Shown here: piece by piece, positions 44,973 to 55,474 of the stretch
Layout of the letters: each line of letters begins with the position of its first letter
Position numbering within the stretch: position 1 is the first letter of the stretch
Assembly (NCBI GenBank): GCA_002682825.1
Contig: NOKP01000028.1
Coordinates: 582,586 to 646,585, forward strand
Length of the DNA: 64,000 nucleotides
Origin: Neonectria sp. B-13
Lineage: Eukaryota; Ascomycota; Sordariomycetes; Hypocreales; Nectriaceae
Direction: 5' to 3'
The notes under the pieces: model-generated
The model's input: only the letters and a program-made list of their open reading frames with translations
Databases searched by the model: none
What the model was told of the DNA's origin: nothing
Program-made: the position numbers and the translations under genes

Positions 44973-45739
44973 TGCCAAGTCGTGCCAGTCGAGTCGCCAT
45001 TCACCGGTTAGAAGCCGAGTGTTCGCACATCTAGGTCGGGGTCATGCTGATAGCGGACTGCTGGTGGTGTAGTTCGTATTGCTGGCGGTGTCCTCTTTGT
45101 TTTCGCAGGTCGTATCGCTAGTTTGCCTCGTGCTGGTGCTTCTGCTGCAGAAAAACGACGATCCAATAGTCGAGGCCAATCGGTTGCGGTGTGGGTTTCG
45201 AGCGTTGGAGGTGGTGATGATGCTTGATGATAGGTTGGCAGTCCGTCAAAGGAAAAGCGAGAAGCGAGAACGGCAGATGGGTTCGGGCGACATATTTCAG
45301 GAGCCCGTGGTTGGTCAGCTAGTGGGCTATGCACAACGGGAGGGGGCTCAAGTGGGGGCTTCAGTGGAGGAGGGGTTCGCGCAAGCCACTCCGGGGCCCG
45401 TGACCCACTGCAACATGCCCCTGAGGGAGAACTGGAAAACTGTTCCAGGTGGCCTGAGAGCTTCGAGGGCACTGAAACACCAGGGGGGCCATGCCAAGTG
45501 CCCGGACAATGAACCTCGCGATACTTCAAGGTATCGAGGACACATGGAATGGGTGCCTTAGACGGCACGTGACCAGAGTAAGCTGACTCAAGGAATCAAC
45601 ATTTCGTGACACGTCTTTGGTATCCCCAGCTTCATCAATTTATGCTCTTGATTTCTAATAGAAACTGCAATCCCCAAGCTGGTGAACCATTGCACTCGCA
45701 GCAAAGTCTCTCTTACCTAGGCATCAACCGCATTCCCTT
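44973..45739. other. Divergent upstream region, TAPT1-like and metallophosphoesterase genes
   Basis: A 186-residue minus-strand frame (45568-45008) lies in the expected leader of the TAPT1-like gene. It is Pro/Ser-rich with no domain, so I do not call it a gene. Confidence 0.45.
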
Positions 45740-46651
45740 ATGTTCGGATCTTCATCATCCAGCCTCGAGGATCTCCTTCGTCGCCCACGGCCAACTGCAT
45801 GGCAAAGGTTCTGCAGAAACCCTTTCGTCTTCCTCGCATGCAGACTGTATTCCTGGCGCCATGTCGTCCCTGTCGCTCCAACGCCCAACCCCGTCTCCGT
45901 CGTCTGCATTTCCGATACCCACAACAATCAGCCCTTGCTTCCAGGGGGCGATATCTTGATTCATGCGGGCGATCTCACTCAGGGAGGCTCCTTTGAGGAA
46001 ATCCAAGCGACTTTGACCTGGCTAGGAAAACAACCCTTCCAACACAAGATTGTTGTCGCTGGAAATCACGACCTCTTGCTGGATACCACTCAAGACGCTA
46101 GCTCCATGGATGCTCCCTTAAGCAGGGCAAAGCTCGATTGGGGCGACATCATATATCTCCAAGACACTGCTAAGACCATCCACTGTTCAAACGGTCGTCG
46201 TCTGAACGTGTATGGAAGCCCCAAGTCTCCACAGAATGGCAACTGGGCCTTTCAATACCCTCGCTCGCAAAACCTCTGGAGCGAGACGGTGCCGAGTAAT
46301 ATCGACATTCTCATCACCCATGGACCCCCGAGATGCCATCTCGACTTGCTGAATCTCGGATGTGCACACCTCCTCGGCGAGTTGTGGCGCCTTCATCCGA
46401 GACTTCATGTCTTTGGCCATGTCCACGAAGGCTATGGTTGGGAGTGGCTCGCATTTGACGGTCTGCAAGCTGCGTATGAGCGCACAGTGCTGGAAAGGGG
46501 CGGGCTTCGCAACTTCTTGCTGCTTTGCAAAGAGTCTATTGTTTCCTACTTTGGCCCAGAACGGGAATCAATGAGTCTACTGGTGAATCCCGCAATTGCG
46601 GGTGGGCTTCGTGACGAAGAGAGGCGGACGCCAATCAAGGTCACCATTTAA
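45740..46651 (+). CDS. Metallophosphoesterase, MPPED-like
   Basis: An intronless gene of 303 residues from the ATG at 45740. All calcineurin-like phosphoesterase metal motifs are present: D59-T-H61, GD78, GNHD 108-111, H194 in THGPP, and GH227-V-H229 in HVFGHVHEGYG. Spacing matches the MPPED1/2-type (UPF0046) subfamily common in fungi, which hydrolyses phosphodiesters such as cAMP weakly in animals. The fungal substrates are unknown. A hydrophobic stretch at about 27-37 (PFVFLACRLYSW) could be a weak anchor. The gene converges with the dienelactone hydrolase gene, with 86 bp between stops. Confidence 0.92.
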   Translation: MFGSSSSSLEDLLRRPRPTAWQRFCRNPFVFLACRLYSWRHVVPVAPTPNPVSVVCISDTHNNQPLLPGGDILIHAGDLTQGGSFEEIQATLTWLGKQPFQHKIVVAGNHDLLLDTTQDASSMDAPLSRAKLDWGDIIYLQDTAKTIHCSNGRRLNVYGSPKSPQNGNWAFQYPRSQNLWSETVPSNIDILITHGPPRCHLDLLNLGCAHLLGELWRLHPRLHVFGHVHEGYGWEWLAFDGLQAAYERTVLERGGLRNFLLLCKESIVSYFGPERESMSLLVNPAIAGGLRDEERRTPIKVTI

Positions 46652-46737
46652 GTGGAAGCAATCGATTGCATGGGCTCCTTATGGAGGCTTCAACCAAAAC
46701 CTCGGGCCTGGCCATTCCTTCTGCTCGGCCTGCTCAT

Positions 46738-47656
46738 CTACAGCAGATGCTCGTCAAACCATGCCACCGCCTGGAAGAAGGCCTGCTCCTTAGCGAACCG
46801 CTGCACGCGGCTCTCCACGTCGCCGCGCACCGCGAACCCGTGCTCCACCCCGGAGAAGAGGGTGATTTGCCACGGTAGGCTCGATTTGCTCAGGATCTTC
46901 TCAGACTCGATTCGCTTCTCGAGGGGGAAGATGGAGTCCGTCTGCGCCGCGGCGATGGAGAGGGGACCCGTAATAGCCGAGAGCTCCTCCTCGGTGACGA
47001 ACGACGGGTGCGCGAGGAAGCCCACGTCGATGTTGTTGTCTTTGAAGTTCCGGATCACGAACTAAAATTTATTCTCAGTAAGCCATACGGCTCGCAAGAG
47101 TCGTCTTGGCCGGCACTCACCTTGGCGCCTAGGCAGTATCCAGCTGCTCCAATCTTGGTAATCCCTCGGTCCTTGAGCGCCGCGATACCCGTCAAAACAA
47201 TAGGGTCGATCTCCGCCGGCGTGTGCGGGTTGTCGCCGGTCGAGCCCTTGGCAATCCACCCCATGACGTCGAAGCCGTCCGGTCGAGGATGATGGACTTG
47301 GTCGCCGTTGAAGAAGTCGGGGATCACGCAGGTGTAGCCGTTGGCGGCGAACTGGTCCGCCATCAACTGGCTGTTGACCCAGATGCCGAAGATGTCGGGC
47401 ACGTAGACGATGCCGGCGTGCTGGTGCGCCTTGCCTGAGGGCGGCGTCGCGATGTAGGCGTCGACATTGTTGCCAATCTTGATGAACTTTCCTGTGGGTT
47501 CGCCGCTGATGGCCAGGTCAAACGAACGTCAGTACAGACTTGCTCTTGATCGTGTAATTGTGTCTGAATACTAGCACGGAAGAAAAGGATGGGAGGGAAC
47601 TCATACTCGTGGCGTACTCCGACGGAGCAGCACTGTCCGGGTTGATTCGAGGCCAT
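46738..47656 (-). CDS. Dienelactone hydrolase family protein
   Basis: Three exons, 47656-47607, 47505-47121 and 47061-46738, with introns of 101 bp (GTATGA...TCAG) and 59 bp (GTGAGT...TTAG), give 252 residues. It has the alpha/beta-hydrolase DLH fold with the triad Cys141 (GYCLGAK), Asp187 (AAAQTDSIFP) and His219 (GVEHGFAVRG). The spacing is close to that of bacterial dienelactone hydrolase. Other family landmarks are IVYVPDIFGIW near residue 46 and YTCVIPDFFNGD near 70. In bacteria DLH opens dienelactones in chlorocatechol breakdown. Fungal paralogues are cytosolic hydrolases, mostly of unknown substrate. The first intron starts after a 50 bp exon and restores the typical CSVGVRH...GEPTGKF start. 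Confidence 0.93.
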
Positions 47657-48637
47657 ATTGTGTTAGATCGTGACAGAGTCGCGGTTTGGATCAGTGAAAA
47701 GAAACGCAAAGCAAGAAAAAGATAAGAGCAGAGAGCTGGGATACGCCTCTTCGCAGCGTCGGGGCTGCTTCGGCCGACTTGGGCGAGAAATGCCGCCTTC
47801 CGGACCCGGCTCCGCTGAGTGACGCAACTCGCACCCAATATCCCATCGAAAACGGAGCCGTGGACGATCCGCATCGCATTGAACGGGACGCGCCCACTAA
47901 GCAGCCCAAACGAATCGACTAGTTGTCCCACCATTGCGGTCCAATCGTGCCGAACTCGGGCCTGATACCGATCTTGCCCCGCCAGCCGTTGTGGTGTCGA
48001 TATTATCCTGCATTACAACGTCTGCTTAGAAATCACAGTCAAAGGTGTCGCGCTTATTAGCAACTCAAGAGGACATCATAAAGGCAGGGTGTTTCTTTTT
48101 TTAATCCTCGGGCTTTGCCCTGCAGTCCTCGCAGTTACGCTTGCTAGACTAGGTGTGCATTATAAGGACATGTGAAATCCCGAAGCTACGTCATCGTAAT
48201 CCTGGTTCCAAGATGCGCTGTGCCGGGGCGGCCTTGAAGACCGTCTCAGCAAAAGGTTCTACTGTCTTCAGTAATAACGTTCCATGTAGTCTATTGCCCA
48301 TGTCGATGTGGCGTCACGTCGACCGCTCCGTCGTGCGGCAAACGGGTGGCCATGGAAAGGCTGGTCGTAAGACGCGCAACATCAGAACCTAGTCTGATGA
48401 AGCGATGAATATGGTTCCGGTAGGTCGTATATAGCTATATTCCTGGGGAGTCGGCAAAGGGCCATGGGGAGTCGGTAGGTCCAGTCCCATGTGCAATGCA
48501 GCCGTGAACGTTCCTCGAGCGCATCAGTTTCGTTATAAAGCCTTCGAGGACTACACGTATCGTGGAGTCAAATATTGGGTGCTCTTGTTGGTACAGCCAC
48601 GCAGCTGGTATCATGCTGTGGCATCCAGCTTCCGCGT
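47657..48637. other. Upstream of the dienelactone hydrolase gene, 3' flank of the zinc-finger gene
   Basis: No supported gene. Short overlapping frames at 47.5-47.9 kb are shadows of the leader. Confidence 0.45.
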
Positions 48638-49501
48638 TCATTTTTGGCGAATGCCCTTTGGCTTGCGTTTCTTGAAGACCACAGGCGCGATGCCCGACTC
48701 GCCAGCGATATCCGGCTCAGGTTTGACACCCGGCTCGGGTTTGACGGGGGTTTCCTGTGCGGGCACTTCAGTCTTGACGACCGTGCTATCCGGGACTTCC
48801 TCGTTCGCGACTGCATCCTCGACTTTTACGTTGGCCTTGTCATCAGCTGCATCCTCCTGCTTGATGTCCTCGTCGCGGTTGTCGGGCTGAAACGTCGACC
48901 CGCTCAGCAGCGCATCCAACTCTTTGTCCTCGTCCAGCGGCATCGCCTTGGTGTCCCTGCCCCATCGCCGCGGCTTCTTGAACAGGCCCTTGACAGCGTC
49001 CTCCTCGTCCTGTTCCTCCTCCGTGACCTCGCGCTTCCGGACGCCCGTCGCCCGCGCTTTCACCAGGGCCGGGTCTCCGCCGGTGTCGATCACCCGCGTC
49101 TTCGTCACCGTCCATTGCCCGGGTATCGCCATCTCGGGCTGGACCTCGCTAGGCATCGCCACGCCCATCTCCGCGAGCTGCTCGCGCTGTCGCTGCAGCT
49201 GCACTGCGGAGGACACGCCCGGGGTCTCGCGCCTCGCGCTCGCTGAGGACGCCGTCGAAGGCCCCGCCGACGAAGAAGATCCATCGACGACGCCGCTGAC
49301 TCGGGCGACTTCGCGACGGGCGTATTCCTTCTCGCGCTCCTCGCGCTCGTGGCCGCGGTGCAGGTCGCGCAGGAAGCGCTTCAGCGCGCCCTGGTGCTTG
49401 CCGGTGGCATCGTGGTTCTGGCGCTCGAGTTTCGTGTCGCGGACGTAGCAGGCGCAGTGCTTGCACCAGTATTTGGGCGTGGATTTCCAGTATTCGGACA
49501 T
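48638..49501 (-). CDS. U1-C/matrin-type zinc finger protein, WBP4-like
   Basis: One exon gives 287 residues from the ATG at 49501; the frame extends upstream but only from a non-ATG codon. The N-terminus carries a U1-C-type finger, Cys13-Cys16-His30-His36 (YWCKHC...ERQNHDATGKHQGALKRFL), directly followed by a charged helix (EREEREKEYARREVARV). That arrangement is typical of WBP4/FBP21-like spliceosomal proteins. The centre has GLFKKPRRWGRDTKAMPLDE. The tail is acidic, with VKTE/VKPEP repeats, ending in a basic KKRKPKGIRQK that may be a nuclear signal. No WW domain is seen, so orthology to WBP4 is tentative. A role in pre-mRNA splicing is inferred from the finger and layout. Confidence 0.85.
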   Translation of the reverse strand: MSEYWKSTPKYWCKHCACYVRDTKLERQNHDATGKHQGALKRFLRDLHRGHEREEREKEYARREVARVSGVVDGSSSSAGPSTASSASARRETPGVSSAVQLQRQREQLAEMGVAMPSEVQPEMAIPGQWTVTKTRVIDTGGDPALVKARATGVRKREVTEEEQDEEDAVKGLFKKPRRWGRDTKAMPLDEDKELDALLSGSTFQPDNRDEDIKQEDAADDKANVKVEDAVANEEVPDSTVVKTEVPAQETPVKPEPGVKPEPDIAGESGIAPVVFKKRKPKGIRQK

Positions 49502-49905
49502 TTTGCGACGGCGCAGTGGGTGGTGTTGGCGAGGATGAAAAGTTGACCACGAAAGTTGCTGTAATGGCAAGAAGATTATGTCACCTTGGAGAAATGTCGC
49601 ACGGACCACACCATCCCTAAGTACCTGCGAACCGGAGGACTGGGATTTTGGAGCAGAACTACCCTGCACCATTTGTGAATGTGGCATTATGAACCTCTTC
49701 ATATCAACAAGAACGACGAGTGAAAATAAACCATCTCTTTATTTTGACATATCCTATGAGAAAATATCACCCCTCGCATTACTTAACGCCTTCTCTCCAG
49801 CTTGTTGCCAGTCTGTCAAAAACAACTAATGAACCCATGCTAACCCATGCAAATGAATTGTTCTATCCCTCACACAACCATGACTTTGTCATCCTTCATT
49901 CATCT
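49502..49905. other. Spacer between zinc-finger and PIR-type genes
   Basis: Upstream of the zinc-finger gene and AT-rich 3' flank of the wall-protein gene. No gene is seen. Confidence 0.45.
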
Positions 49906-51053
49906 TTACAAATACTGCAGGAACCAGAAAGCCGCCAAAGCGCCAGCTAGAACCGTGAAGACTGCCCCAGGAGTAGCCTTCACGCCGCTTGAACCGGTAG
50001 CTGTTGGCTTAGGCTCAGAGGCCGCGGTGGCCTCGTCAGCGGTGTCGGTGCTCTCAGTCTCGGAGGCTTCCTCGGTCGTCGAAGTAGCCTTGGGCGCCTT
50101 GGTCGTGGACTTTGCAGACTTCGACTTCTTAGCTGCCGCAGAAGCCACCGTCATCGTAGTGTCGGTCACGAGGACCGTCTCACTCGGCCCCGCTGTCACA
50201 CCCGACTCCGCCGAAGCAGGAGGCTGGGCGACCTTCTCCTTGGGGGTGTTCTCCTTGGGGATGTCCTGCGCCACGGCAGCGCTCGTGGGCACCTGGATGT
50301 GGCCGTCCGGGATCTGGCTCACGGGCGGCGCCGTGATGATGGCGAGCTCCATGTCGTCGCAGGGCGTCGTGCGGACTTGCACCTGGCCGTCGCCGATCTG
50401 GCACATGGGCACCGCGATCGTCGTGGGAACCTCCTTGGTGGTGCCGTCGGAAACCACTGTGACAACCGTCGTGGCCACGATGCTGCTCCCGACAACTTTC
50501 CTCAGTGCTTTGCTGTCGGCACCCGCGCCGCAGGGCATCATGACGATCTTGACGGGCTCGCACTGCTCGGCCCAGTTGCGGTCGTACAGGTTGTAGAAGT
50601 CGCCCGAGAGACACTGGTAGAAGACGGTCGACGAGCCCAGAGCTAGGGAGTGATCCGCACAGGCTGAGAAGCCGCCGGTGAGCTTGGCGTCAGGCTGGAC
50701 CGGCTCATCGAACTGGAGCTGGAAGCTGGAGGAGATGTAGCCGGTGCGGCCCTGGGCGTCCTTGAGGATACCGTCCTTCAGCGTCATGACTAGCACGCCT
50801 TCGCCATTGCACGATCGCTTCTACGTATGGTGAGCTAGTTGACCGAATGATGCTGATGAGCAAGCTAGCTTACCTCGAGGATGTCACGCTTGGACTCCGA
50901 TCCCTTGAAAATGGTCACTTCGAAAGTGCCGTCGTAGGTTGCTTTGCAGCCATCTGGTGCAGAAGCCCTGGGCTTGATGCTGTCTGCAGCCTGAGGGGCG
51001 GCGAAGGCGAAGGCGAAGGCTGCAAGAGCCAACAGGGATAGTGAGGTCTTCAT
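49906..51053 (-). CDS. PIR-type cell wall protein with GPI-like tail
   Basis: Two exons, 51053-50874 and 50820-49906, with a 53 bp GTAAGC...GTAG intron in phase 0, give 364 residues. An N-terminal signal peptide (LSLLALAAFAFAFAAPQA) leads to a KR site before CNGEG, a possible Kex2-type cut. The four-Cys PIR domain follows (Cys64, 114, 130, 147) with hallmarks VMTLKDGILKDAQGRTGYISS and FYQCLSGDFYNLYD. Two PIR-like repeats come next, CQIGDGQVQV at ~200 and SQIPDGHIQV at ~228; the Gln residues are those linked to beta-1,3-glucan in yeast Pir proteins. A Ser/Thr/Lys-rich stretch and a hydrophobic C-terminus suggest a GPI anchor. Wall localisation is predicted. Domain order is the reverse of yeast PIR proteins. 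Confidence 0.9.
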
Positions 51054-52326
51054 GATGATTTTACGAGGTTTGTTGAAGTTGTTGCTGGAAAGTGTATGCG
51101 GAAACTTGTCGTGGGCACCTTGAACTGGTCTTGGATATTCAAATGACTACAGATATATAAACTGCGCGACCTCTTCTCTATTCAAGTACTTGGATGTAAA
51201 GATCCCCCGGCCGTCTCTGGCACGCACTTCCAGGCCCCGAGCATATCGGCAACGGCCACTGAGACATGATTGTGATGTACAGCATTGTTCCCAAGTGGGT
51301 AGAGCATCCACCGAGCGTCTGAGGGATAGACACAAGCTGCCACTTAATTCCCAGCTTTGCCCATGTGGCTGTGTGTCTAGGGCATGGCGCAAGGCAAGGA
51401 GGCTGCAGCTGGTATGCCAGGGCCCGCGTTCTCGCCACATTTCGTCGCGGTGCTGGGAATCCCATGCGTTGACGCGGTTGGGACGCGTTGGTTTAAGAGA
51501 CTAGGCTGTGGGTGAAGATACGTTAATGCGTATCAGAGGCGGAGAATGTCTTGGTATCGCGAGGGAGACTCAGCTGGCGCCGTCACGCCGCGGAATGTAG
51601 GGGGTTTGACCAGCCTTAATGTCTCAGCGACCGCGCCAGCCAAGCTGGGAGTGTCTCTTGTTGAGTGATTCTCGATCGGTTCCGAGTGCTGTGGGTAGGG
51701 TGGCGTCTTGGCAGAATTGGATCTTTCTGCCATTAACTTACACTACGGCTTGTGTCCATTTCCTACGGATAAAGATGTGGCGATTCTATACCCACCTGAC
51801 TACCGAACTCCTTATTTGAGGGCTGGATTCTGGGTAGATTTATTGTTCTTTGATGGGAATTACTTGGTGGTCTACTTTGTGCAATGTCATTCCTCTGGAT
51901 GATGGGATGTGCCCTGACGGCGCACTGGTGCTGTACGAAGAAGTTAAAACTGGAATTGCCCCATCTGCCCAATACTCCTTTATGAAATTTCGGCAGTTGA
52001 CGTTGGATTTGAACAGTTCTTAAACGCTGTCCATAATTTATCAAGACTCGCATGACAGACGTAGCTGGGCAGGTGTTATTGTTGCTCACAGAGTGATGAC
52101 AGCCATACCCCTTTATCCGAAATTTCCTACTAGTTCCAGCGGTAGAGATTGCCGTTTACGTCTCAGGAAATAGTAGGCTACGCGTAGTAGACACACCGAG
52201 AATAAGTGTGGGTAATATATTCAAATCGGAAACTACCTTTCCGTTTCTCCGAAATTAGTTCCGGTCAGGACCAACATCACGCATGATCTCAGGTAATAAG
52301 TCATATTCACATTTTATTCTTTTAGT
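51054..52326. other. Upstream of the PIR-type gene, 3' flank of the rhamnosidase-like gene
   Basis: About 1.3 kb without a supported gene. AT-rich patches occur after 51750. Confidence 0.45.
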
Positions 52327-53985
52327 CTAGCTGATGCTCCGCTGAACCCATTGATCATCCAGCTGGCCCATGGTGACCTTTCCAGTTACCCTGCCCCCAG
52401 CCGCGTCAAGTAGTTTCCCCCGTAGCAGATACGTCGGGGTGCAACTCCACGCATGGCAGAAGCTGTTGTTTCTAACATCGCCGTACGGGCTCGCCCGGGG
52501 ATCTTTTGGGTCGTAGCACTCCCAGAACGTATCCGCCCCGGCCCGGATCATGCCGCCCCAGTAGTCGTTGATGATTTCTATGCACTTTTCAAAGCATCCC
52601 ACTGTGACCAAGGCGTCGCAGACGTGGTGCCACAGATACGGAGTCAGGGGCTTTACGGCATCGGGGTGTGCTATTGTGTTAAGTAAGGCTGTTCGGGCTA
52701 CGTCTGTAGGGAGAACTTCTGCTAGGACGAGCCACGCTGCAGAAGCGTAGCTGACCTGGGCTTCAGGCCCTGAGATAAAGACATTGTCCTTTGAGACGAA
52801 GTGTGCAGCAGCAGCCGTCATCTTCCTCACCATTTCCAGGTGAGGAGGCTCTTTATCCAAGGCCGCCGCCAACTTGTTGACAGCCTTGAGGCAGTATATC
52901 AAGACGCCGTGGGAGCCAGCATTGCGGTCCAAGGTAGGAGCCCAGTCCAAGAACTTCCAGTGCTTGGAGCGCTCCGTCTCGAAGACGTATGTATTAGGGT
53001 TGACGTGTGACAGAGACCGTTTCACGCAGTTGAGAACCGTTGGCCAGAGCTCGTGCCCGGCGGCAACGTCTCCGGACGCAACAACGTAGTCCAGCACGAT
53101 GGCACTGAACAGCGCGTCGTAGTCGACGATGTAGTCAGTTGAGGGCGCCAGGGTGGGCTTTTCGAAGATACACGCCGGCAGCGATCCGTCCTCGCGAACG
53201 ACGGCGGCGAACTGAAATACGCAGCGCTTGACGAGGTCGAAGTCGCGAAGTGTGCTGTAGTTAGCCAGGGCTTGTAGGCGTAAGTCGCCACTCCAGAGGC
53301 GCCGGTCCCGACGAGGCCCGTCTTCGAAGACGGTCTGCATGCAGTCGCGCAGCGTGGAGATGCTGGCATGGTCGATGTCTCGTAGCAGCGGGTTCGCGAA
53401 CTCCACGGCGTCGAGCTCGTGGGCTGGACGGACGGCGCTGACGCACTGGCAGCGGACGTCGGAGAAGGATACCTTGAATTGCGGCGAGGTGTCGAGGATC
53501 TGGACACGGAGGAAGCGGAACGAGTACCGGCGTGGGAGGGCCACGGCCTGCGGACACACGTCGACGTTGATGACCTCGTCCGGCAGCCAGGCGGTGCTGA
53601 TCCAGGTCTCGACGCCGTCCATGGACATGGTGACGTCGAGCGGCGACTCGCCAAAGGTCAGACGCAGGCGACACGGGGCGTCCATGTTGACGCCGACGCA
53701 GGCGAGCGTGAAGGAGAGGAATCCGACCATGTGGAGCCCAAAGTCCAGAACGAACTCGTCTCCGCGGCCCCAGGCTAGACTTGGCAGTGTGGCGATGGCA
53801 TCGCGGCCTGGGCTCGGATGGACGCCGAAGTAGCTGTGCTCGTCAGGGGTGAAGTCGACTAGCCGCTGGGGGAGGCGATCCCACCGCGCGAGGGTAGGGA
53901 GCAGGTGGTCTGAGACTTTTTCAAAGGCGCGGTTCCATGCTGTCGGGACGAGCTCGACGTGTTGGGGATCTGTGGCATCGGCCAT
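52327..53985 (-). CDS. Alpha-L-rhamnosidase-like glycoside hydrolase (GH78)
   Basis: One exon gives 552 residues from the ATG at 53985 (CTCACCATGGCC); the upstream extension lacks an ATG. The N-terminal half is a beta domain (DEFVLDFGLHMVGFLSF, CRLRLTFGESPLD). It leads into an (alpha/alpha)6 barrel with the GH78 signature region at about 215-232 (EDGPRRDRRLWSGDLRL) holding the general-acid Asp/Arg cluster. A later DTFWECYDP at about 488 corresponds to the Trp-Glu that carries the catalytic base. No signal peptide is visible, so the enzyme may be intracellular, acting on imported rhamnosides. It is shorter than many GH78 enzymes. It diverges from a sugar transporter gene. Confidence 0.83.
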   Translation of the reverse strand: MADATDPQHVELVPTAWNRAFEKVSDHLLPTLARWDRLPQRLVDFTPDEHSYFGVHPSPGRDAIATLPSLAWGRGDEFVLDFGLHMVGFLSFTLACVGVNMDAPCRLRLTFGESPLDVTMSMDGVETWISTAWLPDEVINVDVCPQAVALPRRYSFRFLRVQILDTSPQFKVSFSDVRCQCVSAVRPAHELDAVEFANPLLRDIDHASISTLRDCMQTVFEDGPRRDRRLWSGDLRLQALANYSTLRDFDLVKRCVFQFAAVVREDGSLPACIFEKPTLAPSTDYIVDYDALFSAIVLDYVVASGDVAAGHELWPTVLNCVKRSLSHVNPNTYVFETERSKHWKFLDWAPTLDRNAGSHGVLIYCLKAVNKLAAALDKEPPHLEMVRKMTAAAAHFVSKDNVFISGPEAQVSYASAAWLVLAEVLPTDVARTALLNTIAHPDAVKPLTPYLWHHVCDALVTVGCFEKCIEIINDYWGGMIRAGADTFWECYDPKDPRASPYGDVRNNSFCHAWSCTPTYLLRGKLLDAAGGRVTGKVTMGQLDDQWVQRSIS

Positions 53986-55474
53986 GGTGAGATGAGGCCC
54001 GGGGTGGTAAGAGTTGCTGTGATGGGTGGGTAGTTGTCTGGGTGGATTCTGGCGTCTTTGATATTCGGGTTTTAAACCTGGAACGGCCGTATAGGAAACA
54101 CTCTGGCGGGACTCTGGCAAGACTCCGGCAAAGTCTCAGCTCAACGTCTCAGCTGAATAGTCTAGGCTGGCCTGATGAGAGGGAACCTCAACCAACAAAG
54201 CCAGAAACCCCGTCAAGGCAGGACGACGCGACTAGATAGCACGAGCAGCGGCAAACGCTGCCCCGAATACAACCAACTAACGGAACCTAAACACGAGAAC
54301 AAACCACACAGCACCCATAGAGCACACCCTATATCGGTAGCCAATGCACCGAAACGCAGCCAGCTATACCGAACAATCGGAGCCGTGAATCGGGTGATCA
54401 GGCAATAGTGCCGCCTCTGACGGGTCCTGGCGCCACACGAAGCACCGGCGCCGTCCCGAAGAGGCACACGCAGGCACAACTCCGGGTGAAGGCCGGGTAT
54501 CGAGGCCTCGAGAGTGCCGATGCCAAACCGCTTGCGCATTAGTGCGCAGGTGCCGCAACCTCGTGGCGGCGGGGAAGGGGAGCCTTAGCTGCAGGACGGG
54601 CGCATGTACCCCAATTAACGTCGTACGTAGTCGACGAAAGTCTGGAGACCCCGGGGTAGATCCGCGTTGGGCCAGGGAAGTTGGGGCTGGTGAGTCGCAG
54701 GCGGAATGGAGACAACACATGATGGCCGGCTGTGGGGATGAGGGGATTCACAGGGGGGGAACCTTGGAATTGGTGGGCCGAGGACGTGGAGTCAATGCCG
54801 ACGGTCGAATTAAGCTGAGGCGGAGGTCACTGCCATTGTGGGTGTCGAGATGTCCCGAGTCTTGCGTCTGAGTGTCTCTTGGTTTACACGGCAAAAAAGA
54901 ATCAATGACTTAGACGCAGGCCAAACAAACCAATCTGTCACCCGTTTACGAGTCAAATCCCAATCTCAATGACAAGCACCCTTGCCTCCTCCCCCAAACA
55001 GGCCAAACTACGCGCTCTCCTCCCCCGTCTTCCCCAACTTGGGTGCGTGGCGCGTGTGACGGTGTGGCCCGGGACTAACACTAGAGTCGGTCTAGACTCC
55101 TTGGACGATGGATTTTTTGGGGTCACGTACCTATGCTTGCAGTTCGGCAAATTTTAGCTACCAAAGAAACTAGTTGGGTGTCGATGGGCCCTTCGCTAAA
55201 CAGGGATGTACGGCGAACCTACAGTCTGTCGCTCTCCAATGGACCTTTCGGCTCAGCCGACCCCGTGGGGAAAGGTTGGAGAGAGCTAGTAGGATGTGGA
55301 GGATTTGGTTAAATAGGCGTTGCAACGTCCATCAACGACGGCTTCTGTTCATCTCATCATCACCATCTATCTCTTCTCCCATTCAATTAGGGTTGAACAG
55401 GCTTCTTTCTCACAGGCCCACCAAGAACACGCTTCCTCCTCTCACCCGAGAAAGTCGTCTCCAACTTGTTCGCC
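53986..55474. promoter_or_regulatory. Shared divergent upstream region of rhamnosidase-like and transporter genes
   Basis: 1.49 kb between two divergent starts. A pyrimidine-rich leader precedes 55475. No other gene is supported, so common regulation of the pair is possible. Confidence 0.4.

Noticed and set aside
45008..45568. 186-residue Pro/Ser-rich minus-strand frame
   Set aside because: Lies in the leader of the TAPT1-like gene; composition-driven, no domain or splice support.
51960..52060. GTTCAAATCC on the minus strand, like a tRNA B box
   Set aside because: The flanking bases do not form a T-arm stem and no A box or acceptor stem was found.
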